From Deltaproteobacteria bacterium (GTDB lineage Bacteria > Desulfobacterota_B > Binatia > UBA9968), in contig VBKY01000202.1 in the NCBI GenBank assembly GCA_005879255.1, forward strand, positions 1-21,108: a DNA stretch of 21,108 nt. Direction: 5' to 3'. Below, piece by piece: positions 1 through 8,221 of this stretch (the stretch's first letter is position 1; the number at the start of each line of letters is the position of its first letter). The notes under the pieces were generated by a model. That model was not told where the DNA came from. It saw nothing but the letters and a program-made list of their open reading frames with translations, and did not search any database. The position numbers were made by a program, and so were the translations under genes.

Positions 1-847
1 AAATGGGAATACCTTCGCTCTTTAAATGTTCAATCAGCGGTTTTTTCATGATTTCCAGTTGTACTCGCAAACTCATCCGTCGTTGGCTCGAGTTGAATGT
101 CACCATGTAGTGAAGCAGCCCCGCGAGGCTGATCGCATAAAAGATCTCGTAACGAATCGTGCGCCGCAAAAGGTTTCCAGTGGCAATCTCTGGGTCGCCC
201 AAGCGCTTCACGGACTCAGCGAAGAAGTGCCATGCCTCTTCGGGAATCACGCCGTCTTGCACGAGATGTTCGCGACGCCAGACCAATAATATAGCGATGA
301 GAAAGCAATAGAGCCGCTGCAGGCCGTCGATGATCGAGAACCGAATATTATCCGCATCGAGGGAGCGCACTCCGCCCGCCCAGCTCAGCGCCGCTACTTT
401 GCTCTCAGGCATCGCCGCGCCTTCGATAAAATCCCGAATGAGCCGTCGGTAGATCGGATCGGTCAGATGATCGAAGGGCGGCCGCTGGAAAAAATTATCT
501 TCGACAGACAGCCGTTGGATATAGATCCCGAGTGGCTCGTGCACATGTCCGATCTTGCCCTGCGTTTTGGGGTCCTCGATTTCGGGCCCGATGATCGTTA
601 TCGGGCCGGGCGGCGACAGCACCGAGAAAAAACCATTGCTTTTAAGTTCCTGCGCCAGATTGAGCAGCACCTCATGTAGTTTTCGCGTGCGCTCCAATCT
701 GGTTGGCTTCTTAACCCGCTGCCCGCCGCGACTTCGCAGCGTTCGCAATTCTTTTGCTACATTCCGCGAACTTGACGGTGCGTCGAGTGCTTCAGCGCCT
801 CTCGTAACCAGTCCATTCGCGCCTTGGCTTTCGTTTTGATCTGCCAT
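1..847 (-). CDS. DGQHR/DUF262-like (ParB-superfamily-like) protein, 3' end outside window
   Basis: The frame is open from an ATG at 847 to the left edge, giving 282 codons without a stop. A purine-rich GAGAGGAG lies just upstream of the ATG, a good ribosome binding site. Residues 1-60 are polar and probably disordered. Residues 106-150 contain an IYIQR stretch followed by a helix of the kind that precedes the active loop in DUF262 proteins. The key motif SIIDGLQRLY is at about 171-180, and FNSSQRRMS at 251-259 resembles the Asn-x-x-Gln-Arg element of the DGQHR and DUF262 families. Members of those families occur in DNA modification and defence loci such as Dnd, and many have no known role. 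The motif reads DGLQR rather than DGQHR or DGQQR. Calling the family is inference from these two motifs; the coding frame itself is clear. Confidence 0.6.
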   Translation of the reverse strand, partial: MADQNESQGANGLVTRGAEALDAPSSSRNVAKELRTLRSRGGQRVKKPTRLERTRKLHEVLLNLAQELKSNGFFSVLSPPGPITIIGPEIEDPKTQGKIGHVHEPLGIYIQRLSVEDNFFQRPPFDHLTDPIYRRLIRDFIEGAAMPESKVAALSWAGGVRSLDADNIRFSIIDGLQRLYCFLIAILLVWRREHLVQDGVIPEEAWHFFAESVKRLGDPEIATGNLLRRTIRYEIFYAISLAGLLHYMVTFNSSQRRMSLRVQLEIMKKPLIEHLKSEGIPI

Positions 848-1463
848 TCCATCTCCTCTCTTGACCCAGCAGTTTGCTGAGTGTTTGGGGAAGTCTATAA
901 AGCTCGCTCACCCGGGATAACTGACACCTTTGCAAATTCCTGCGATAGAAGTCTTTAAATCGCCAGCTGACAACGCACGAAGGCAGCGCACGACGCCTAC
1001 CCAAATCTTCTTGAGTGCGCTAAGCGCCGCCTGTCACGTCGGCCTATCGGACAGTCGATGGAAAAGCTTTTCGATGCAAACTTTTGAAGGGAAGTCGGGG
1101 TGCTTCGGGCCCTATTCATCGATTCCGCTAAGAACCTCTTAAACGCTGGGCCAATGGAAACCAAATTGAAGGTGGATTTTAAATGATCGTCGTGGGGAAG
1201 GGCTGGATTAGACCGTTGTCGAACAACACCTTTGGCGAAGTAATCCACCTTTGGCAATGATATATACATCCTGTCAAGAAAATACACAACAAAAAAATGC
1301 CGCCTGTGGCAACACCGTCGACGCGTGGTTAAGGGCGTAAGGATACGGGATCATCGTAAAGAAGCACGGCGATCGAGGCTACGCCCGCCCGTCGACTCGA
1401 TGCCAGCTGCTTCGGCTTCATCCAAATACTTTTCAGTCGCAGGGTTTGCCCGAAGTGAGTTCA
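848..1463. other. 616-base gap without a convincing gene
   Basis: This stretch separates the nitrile-hydratase-like operon from the DGLQR gene. Short frames exist on both strands but none has a recognisable motif, a good ribosome binding site or an uninterrupted length above about 96 codons. An AT-rich patch at 1255-1300 contains a weak minus-strand promoter match, TTGTGT at 1284-1289 and TATATA at 1261-1266 with 17 bases between. A 10-base direct repeat, CACCTTTGGC, occurs at 1227-1236 and 1246-1255, beside that patch. I see no clear terminator for the upstream operon. The region could be a decayed gene or the regulatory region of the DGLQR gene. Confidence 0.5.
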
Positions 1464-1736
1464 TTAACCATCCGGCTGCAGCCGACTCAACCATTCTTCA
1501 TGCACGTCAACCCAAATAGAATCTCGATCCTGGCAAGTCGACAGCTCGCTCAGGTCGAACTTCACGGTGTAGAGCGGCTGATGGATGCCGCGGTGGTCTC
1601 TAATGTTTTCCAGGACGCCGTGCACCATTCCGACGACGCCGCGTTTGCCTCGGATATATCGCGGCGTCCGCGGGTTGCCCCTAGGATTCTCAGATGCAAC
1701 GACGACGGCATCGCCGATTTTAAATTTGCTGTTCAT
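1464..1736 (-). CDS. Nitrile hydratase beta-subunit C-terminal domain (thiocyanate hydrolase alpha-like)
   Basis: This is a protein of about 90 residues that corresponds only to the C-terminal SH3-like barrel of nitrile hydratase beta. The visible signatures are KFKIGDAVVV at the start, RYIRGKRG at 26-33 (the beta motif RYxRGKxG, whose arginines contact the oxidised metal-site cysteines in characterised enzymes), and LYTVKF with a following acidic helix, which is the family's usual end of the barrel. A free-standing beta-C domain is the arrangement of thiocyanate hydrolase, where beta is split into two subunits. The ATG at 1736 has no clear Shine-Dalgarno. A TTG at 1757 is also possible and overlaps the TGA stop of the upstream gene, so translational coupling is likely in either case. 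It should form the enzyme with the fused gene immediately upstream. Confidence 0.8.
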   Translation of the reverse strand: MNSKFKIGDAVVVASENPRGNPRTPRYIRGKRGVVGMVHGVLENIRDHRGIHQPLYTVKFDLSELSTCQDRDSIWVDVHEEWLSRLQPDG

Positions 1737-1753
1737 CGATTTCAAAATTTTAC

Positions 1754-2833
1754 TCAATCGGGCCGCACTCGCGGCATTTCGGGTTCCGGGTGGGCAATTT
1801 CTTTTTGTTTGAGCTGGAACGGACTCAAAGCTTCGGCCGCACCGATCAGACTATCGACGGTGACGAGCTTAGCCAACTCTTCTTCCGACATCCCTTCTGT
1901 ACCAGCCGGACGTTTCGGCAAGACGAAGTAGCGAACGTCGGAAGTGCTGTCGTAAACCCGGACTTCTTTGCCCGCGGGAATCTCCAGCCCGAACATTTCC
2001 TGCATGCACGCGCGCGGATTCTGCACGATCTTGGTTCGGTAGCTTTCGTGCTTATACCACCACGGCGTGTCGCCAAGAATGTCGTACGGATAACAGGAAC
2101 ATAGCGTGCACACGACAACATTGTGCACAGAGTCCGTATTCTCCACGACCACGAGCTTGCCGACTTTCCCTTGATGCACGCCCATTTCTCTGAGCGCTTC
2201 TCTCCCGGTCGTTAACAGTGCTTGCTTGAACGTCGCATCGGTCCACGCCTTAGCGACAATCACGCCGCCCGCCCATGGCCGCTCCTCGTGGAGCTGCTTC
2301 CAACGCTGCTCCAACTCCCCCCGGGTAGACCAGCCGCGCTGGATCAGCGCTTGGACAAATACCTCGAGCAATTCCTGGTAATCTTTCAAGTCTTGCTCCA
2401 CATTCACCATGCGTTCATCAAGGGTGCCGTGGTGTTCCTTCTTTTTGATTTTGAAAAAGTCATCGTAGTCGCCGCGCTCCTTGCGATTGTCTTCGGTTAC
2501 CATGTCCATCGCTTCAACCGCGCGCGCGGAGACTAACGCAATGCCTTTTACATATTCGTCGACCCACTCCTCCAGATAGCGCACGCGAGCTTCGATGTTT
2601 TTCCCCTGTGGTTTTCTCGGTTTGAAGAATTGATTCTTGCGCTTGAGCGCCACTCGGGCGTTCAACAAGTCAGCGAACGTCACCACGCCGCGCCGTAGTA
2701 AATAGAAAATGCGCGGTTCAAAGCGCTTAGCGCGGTAGTACTCCAAATCTTCTTCGACGGCCCTAATATGCGCATCGAAGTCGTGCATGTGCCCTTCGAA
2801 CGGTTTGTGCGAATGTCCATGTTTTCCGGACAT
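1754..2833 (-). CDS. Nitrile hydratase/thiocyanate hydrolase-type alpha subunit with fused beta-like N-terminal domain
   Basis: The protein has 359 residues; alpha subunits are usually about 200. The metal site VCTLCSC is at 241-247. The Thr after the first Cys is typical of the cobalt type. In this family the second and third Cys are oxidised and the metal binds nitrile or thiocyanate for hydration. The flanking YPYDILGDTPWWYKHESYR and DSLIGAAEAL are alpha hallmarks. Residues about 140-345 are the alpha domain. Residues about 28-115 (RRGVVTFADLL, then RYLEEWVDEYVKGIAL) resemble the helical N-terminal half of beta, or the separate beta subunit of thiocyanate hydrolase. The first 22 residues hold six histidines (5, 7, 9, 15, 17, 22), recalling the His-rich start of thiocyanate hydrolase gamma. 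The ATG at 2833 follows GGAGG by six bases. Substrate is unknown; the family is clear, the beta-like reading of the N-terminus is inference. Confidence 0.87.
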   Translation of the reverse strand: MSGKHGHSHKPFEGHMHDFDAHIRAVEEDLEYYRAKRFEPRIFYLLRRGVVTFADLLNARVALKRKNQFFKPRKPQGKNIEARVRYLEEWVDEYVKGIALVSARAVEAMDMVTEDNRKERGDYDDFFKIKKKEHHGTLDERMVNVEQDLKDYQELLEVFVQALIQRGWSTRGELEQRWKQLHEERPWAGGVIVAKAWTDATFKQALLTTGREALREMGVHQGKVGKLVVVENTDSVHNVVVCTLCSCYPYDILGDTPWWYKHESYRTKIVQNPRACMQEMFGLEIPAGKEVRVYDSTSDVRYFVLPKRPAGTEGMSEEELAKLVTVDSLIGAAEALSPFQLKQKEIAHPEPEMPRVRPD

Positions 2834-2839
2834 AAATTG

Positions 2840-2844
2840 CCTCC
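2840..2844 (-). promoter_or_regulatory. Shine-Dalgarno deciding the start of the nitrile-hydratase-like alpha gene
   Basis: GGAGG is read on the minus strand six bases before the ATG at 2833. An in-frame GTG at 2848 would place this element inside the coding sequence, so the ATG is preferred. Confidence 0.7.
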
Positions 2845-2869
2845 ACACGCCCGACGCCGCTAAAGCCGG

Positions 2870-4585
2870 TCAGTGCGTATTGAAGATTTCTTGGTATTGA
2901 GTCAATTTTTCTTTGGTTGCTTCTGTCTCGGCTGCCGTCGGTTTCGTCGGATCCGCCGCCGGCGGCAAACAACCGCATTTCATCAAGCAGGCCATCAGCA
3001 ACAACCGCGCCTTCGTCGCGGTAAGGTTGCTACCCGCAATCGCCAGCGGATCGCGCGTCGGATCGACAAATCCACCGGCATTCCCTCGGCCAACTTTCAC
3101 CACTGGCATGCCGCTGAACGTGGCGCGCTTCAGCGCGGCGTCGACGGAATTGCTCATAGCGCCAAACGGCGCCGAGCCCTCGGCGACAAATCCAGCCAAC
3201 GGCGAGTCGCGCAGATTTTTTTCAATCCGGGCTAGAATGTCGACCTCGCTACTCGCATCGCCCGAAGTGTCCTCGGGCAAGTAGCGCGCGTGCTTGATAA
3301 TCGTCACTTTAGGAATCGCCGCGGGCAACAAATTTCCCGCGCCATCTTTAATCGCAACTGTAACGCAACCAACCTTTGAACCTTGAACCATGGAACCTTG
3401 AACCTCGCTCGGCAGACGGCTTATGTTCACCGCGGAAACGTGCGTATGCCGCTTGACCGGCTTGAACGAAAATTGCGGCGGTCCGGGATGGCCCATTCTG
3501 CCGATGATGCCGCCATGACCGCCAGTAGCGACGTAGCCGCCGGGCCGCGCGTCGGATTTCTGCACGTCGCGCGAGGTGAAAATCTGCTCATCGAGGATTG
3601 CCACCGCGCCGATACAATCGCGCCCGTTCTCGTCCGCCCAAATGCGCGACATAATGTAATCTACTGAGTCGACGATGTTACGATCGCCGTCATTGGCGAT
3701 AGCGCCATGAGGCCGCTGGGAGGAATTTCCACAAATCGGTGCCGTCGCATCGATCAACAGATTTAGCCAGTAAGTTGTCTCTTCGACGAACGGACTGCCT
3801 TCGAGCCAAATCGCGCCTAGATATTTGCCGCTGGCGAGTGCCCGTTGCGCGATATTGGTCACGCGTGCCAGTGCCGCCATCGGCGGTTCTTTGCGCAAAT
3901 AACCGGGGCGGTAGGGAAAGAAATCTACGCCGCGAGTCTCCGGCGCAATATCACCCTCGCCCACATCGGTTCGCTCGCCGGCGCTACGGCCCGTTGCGTA
4001 ACCGCCGGACGGCAAAGCACGGAAAAAGTCAAAGTCGGCTTTCCCCGTGAGCAGACAACCCACACCCTCGTCAGAAATCCCTAAACGGTCGATCTCTTCA
4101 AACAGTCTCGAGCCATCCGGAAAGAAAGGCACACGGCACAGTTCCGCCGGCACATTTTTTTCCGTGCCGTCCATCTCCCACGTCTGCCCGTTGATTTGGC
4201 GAGCCATGTAGGGAAGCGGGTAAAGACCGTCATCCGGTTTGAGAGTCACTTCATAAACCGGTTTATCACTTGGACTTGTGCGCTCTTTATGAAAAATACC
4301 GGTCGAATCTAAATAGCCATCCGGCGGTCCGTAAAGTTGCGCGGCGTCTCGCTCGAGTGGATGCGCGCTGAACTGCTCGATGTAAACTGTGACAGGCGCG
4401 GCTAAACGCTGCGCGCGCAGAACGTCGAATCGCATCCGTGAGCCGTCGGCGTTCGTGCGTAACGGCAATCCGTATTTCTCTCTCGCCTTATTGCTCGTGA
4501 CCAGCGGCTCGCTGTTTTGAATTGTCGCGGTCGGTCCGGAAAAGACCGCAATCTTTGGCCTACTTGGGTTCGAATTTTCGGCCAC
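2870..4585 (-). CDS. Large asparaginase/glutaminase-superfamily protein with altered active site
   Basis: The protein has 571 residues; L-asparaginases have about 330. An N-terminal element, IAVFSGPTATIQ (12-23), takes the place of the TGGTIA loop. Residues about 256-363 match the asparaginase core: GAIWLEGSPFVEETTYWLNLL corresponds to the xHGTDTxEETAYxL segment, followed by NDGDRNIVDSVDYI and by AILDEQIFTSRDVQKSD with the conserved lysine at 343. The C-terminus (GMPVVKVGRGNAGGFV, then LTATKARLLLMACL) matches the second domain. The catalytic Thr-Asp pair reads Ser-Pro here (264-265), so canonical asparaginase chemistry is doubtful. Residues about 50-240 are an insertion I do not recognise. 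A GTG start at 4585 follows AGGGAGG by five bases. It lies 36 bases before the hydratase gene, so an amide-handling role after nitrile hydration is a reasonable inference. Confidence 0.75.
   Translation of the reverse strand: MAENSNPSRPKIAVFSGPTATIQNSEPLVTSNKAREKYGLPLRTNADGSRMRFDVLRAQRLAAPVTVYIEQFSAHPLERDAAQLYGPPDGYLDSTGIFHKERTSPSDKPVYEVTLKPDDGLYPLPYMARQINGQTWEMDGTEKNVPAELCRVPFFPDGSRLFEEIDRLGISDEGVGCLLTGKADFDFFRALPSGGYATGRSAGERTDVGEGDIAPETRGVDFFPYRPGYLRKEPPMAALARVTNIAQRALASGKYLGAIWLEGSPFVEETTYWLNLLIDATAPICGNSSQRPHGAIANDGDRNIVDSVDYIMSRIWADENGRDCIGAVAILDEQIFTSRDVQKSDARPGGYVATGGHGGIIGRMGHPGPPQFSFKPVKRHTHVSAVNISRLPSEVQGSMVQGSKVGCVTVAIKDGAGNLLPAAIPKVTIIKHARYLPEDTSGDASSEVDILARIEKNLRDSPLAGFVAEGSAPFGAMSNSVDAALKRATFSGMPVVKVGRGNAGGFVDPTRDPLAIAGSNLTATKARLLLMACLMKCGCLPPAADPTKPTAAETEATKEKLTQYQEIFNTH
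3378..3404. repeat. 15-base in-frame tandem repeat containing GAACCTTGAACC
   Basis: GAACCTTGAACC occurs at 3378-3389 and again at 3393-3404, separated by ATG, inside the asparaginase-like gene. A related AACCTTTGAACC copy overlaps just to the left (3371-3382). The period of 15 bases keeps the reading frame and encodes VQGSM VQGSK on the minus strand, at about residues 395-404. Confidence 0.8.
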
Positions 4586-4590
4586 GGGGT

Positions 4591-4597
4591 CCTCCCT
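4591..4597 (-). promoter_or_regulatory. Shine-Dalgarno supporting the GTG start of the asparaginase-like gene
   Basis: AGGGAGG on the minus strand sits five bases before the GTG at 4585. No ATG near this position is in frame and better placed. Confidence 0.65.
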
Positions 4598-4638
4598 GCA
4601 AAATGACTACGAAAAATGATGATACTCGGCGCAAGTCG

Positions 4639-5217
4639 CTACTTAAGCGTATAAGGAATCTGCGTCGGACCGTAGCCCTGCCAATATTTATTGGAAACAG
4701 GATCGTAACGGCCCTGCAGAAAACCGCCGGCCCTCTCGGCTCGGACGATGATTGCGACGGTTCGTTCGTCACCGCTTTCCTCGGCGTGAATCTCGTACGG
4801 CCGAACCAAATCGATCCTGCCGGCGCCGACTTTCACGTTGACCGACTTGCGCACTTCGGCGTAATCAGGTTTTGACCGGTCATCGACGCGCTCGTAGCGC
4901 TCGATCGACTCGATCCCATCGAGCACGCCATAGAGCGTCCAGTTATGCGCGTGATCGTGAATCTGCGTGCGCGTGCGCGGCGCTTTGATAAGACCATTGA
5001 TGACAAACTTGTAATCGGCATCTTCGTAGAAGAGCAAGTTTTCCGCGCGCTCGCCGCCTTGCGAACAGTCAGGCCAGCTCCGTGATTGCTCTTTCACCGA
5101 CGGATCGGCGAGCAATTCCTGCAACAGCGGTGTCATTTTCTCCCAGCGCGTTGCGGGGTCCTTTTCTTCGGCGTGGAGTTTACGAGCGGATGCGATGAAT
5201 TTCTCCAGAGCGGACAT
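4639..5217 (-). CDS. Cupin-fold metal enzyme, cysteine-dioxygenase-like
   Basis: The protein has 192 residues from the ATG at 5217, which follows AAGGAGG (5223-5229) by five bases. An upstream in-frame start at 5334 is less likely because it would place that ribosome binding site inside the gene. The cupin core begins about residue 78. TQIHDHAHNWTLYGVLDG (85-101) supplies His87 and His89, and YEIHAEE supplies His144, together a three-histidine iron site as in cysteine and 3-mercaptopropionate dioxygenases and related bacterial double-stranded beta-helix enzymes. I cannot identify a cysteine-tyrosine crosslink pair, so the substrate may not be cysteine. It is the first gene of the four-gene set, 53 bases before the asparaginase-like gene, and has its own candidate promoter. 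A thiol substrate would fit a thiocyanate-like theme, but that is speculation. Confidence 0.78.
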   Translation of the reverse strand: MSALEKFIASARKLHAEEKDPATRWEKMTPLLQELLADPSVKEQSRSWPDCSQGGERAENLLFYEDADYKFVINGLIKAPRTRTQIHDHAHNWTLYGVLDGIESIERYERVDDRSKPDYAEVRKSVNVKVGAGRIDLVRPYEIHAEESGDERTVAIIVRAERAGGFLQGRYDPVSNKYWQGYGPTQIPYTLK

Positions 5218-5239
5218 GGAAACCTCCTTACGGCTCAAT

Positions 5240-5300
5240 GGCACCTTTATGGTGATTGTAAGAATTATTAGTCCGCGGCGGTGTGATTCGTCAAGGTGCC
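5240..5300. repeat. Inverted repeat flanking the cupin operon promoter
   Basis: GGCACCTT at 5240-5247 is the exact reverse complement of AAGGTGCC at 5293-5300. The arms bracket the candidate -10 element, and the right arm overlaps the -35. Such placement suits an operator pair, or a long RNA hairpin if transcription reads through from ahcY. Confidence 0.5.
5264..5294 (-). promoter_or_regulatory. Candidate sigma-70 promoter of the cupin/asparaginase/hydratase operon
   Basis: Read on the minus strand, TTGACG (5289-5294) is followed by TAATAA (5265-5270, spacer 18) or AATAAT (5264-5269, spacer 19). It lies about 45 bases before the cupin start in a 174-base gap after ahcY. The -35 is good, but the -10 and spacer are not ideal. 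Confidence 0.4.
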
Positions 5301-5332
5301 CTACGCGAATTACAATTGAATTCCCGAAATGC

Positions 5333-5384
5333 AAAGGCCCCGGAAGCGATGAGCTACCGAAGCCTTTCGATCGGAATGATCGAA
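5333..5384 (-). terminator. Stem-loops just after ahcY, possible weak terminator
   Basis: Directly after the ahcY stop, TTCGATC and GATCGAA form a 7-pair stem with a 5-base loop (5366-5384). An alternative overlapping stem pairs AAAGGC with GCCTTT (5333-5338 and 5362-5367). There is no proper U-run, only TTTGCATTT, so termination is uncertain and partial readthrough into the cupin operon is possible. Confidence 0.3.
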
Positions 5385-5391
5385 TCTCAAA

Positions 5392-7866
<2,475 letters not shown>

Positions 7867-7942
7867 GGGAATAACCTCCAGCGGCTCTCAAATCAAAATT
7901 TTAATCTACTTTGTATAGCGAATACGAGGGGGGGATTCAACC

Positions 7943-8218
7943 TTACTCGTTTTCGTTGAAGCGGCTGTCAAACAGCTTTTCAATGGCCTTAACTGCCCGT
8001 TCGGCGTCTTCTCCATTCGCTTCAACTTGAACATTGCTGCCGTGAGTTGCAGCCAAGGTGAGCACGCCCATGATGCTTCGCCCGTCGGCGGATTGACCGT
8101 CCTTGGAGAGAGTTACCTGTGCGGAAAATCTGTTGACGGTTTGCACGAGCAACGCGGCCGCGCGCGCATGCAATCCCAGCTTGTTGGTGATTTCCAGTTT
8201 TTTAACGACTCTACTCAT
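7943..8218 (-). CDS. ptsH: Phosphocarrier protein HPr (NPr-like)
   Basis: This 91-residue phosphocarrier passes phosphate between PTS enzyme I and EIIA proteins. GLHARAA carries the phosphorylated histidine (His17), and SIMGVLTLAA contains the serine that HPr kinase modifies in other bacteria (about Ser48). It starts three bases after the rapZ stop, so the two are co-transcribed. With ptsN nearby and no sugar-specific EII genes in view, it probably works as the carrier of a regulatory nitrogen-type PTS (NPr). The enzyme I gene is not in this window. Confidence 0.95.
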   Translation of the reverse strand: MSRVVKKLEITNKLGLHARAAALLVQTVNRFSAQVTLSKDGQSADGRSIMGVLTLAATHGSNVQVEANGEDAERAVKAIEKLFDSRFNENE

Positions 8219-8221
8219 AGA

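Noticed and set aside
1169..1251. 10-base inverted repeat AAGGTGGATT/AATCCACCTT
   Set aside because: Arms are 63 bases apart with no link to a gene; a match of this length is plausible by chance in 600 bases.
997..1287. Possible 96-residue minus-strand protein in the gap
   Set aside because: No recognisable domain or good ribosome binding site; the start would lie within the weak promoter match.
1180..1320. Lipobox-like IFLTGC in a short minus-strand frame
   Set aside because: The frame is about 45 codons, has no suitable start with a ribosome binding site, and lacks a recognisable mature part.
5234..5256. Sigma-54 promoter suggested by TGGCAC near the cupin gene
   Set aside because: TGGCAC is on the plus strand, pointing away from the operon, and no TTGC follows at five bases.
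7867..7942. SAM riboswitch before metK
   Set aside because: The 76-base gap shows no multi-stem structure or known SAM aptamer core; it is too short for SAM-I.
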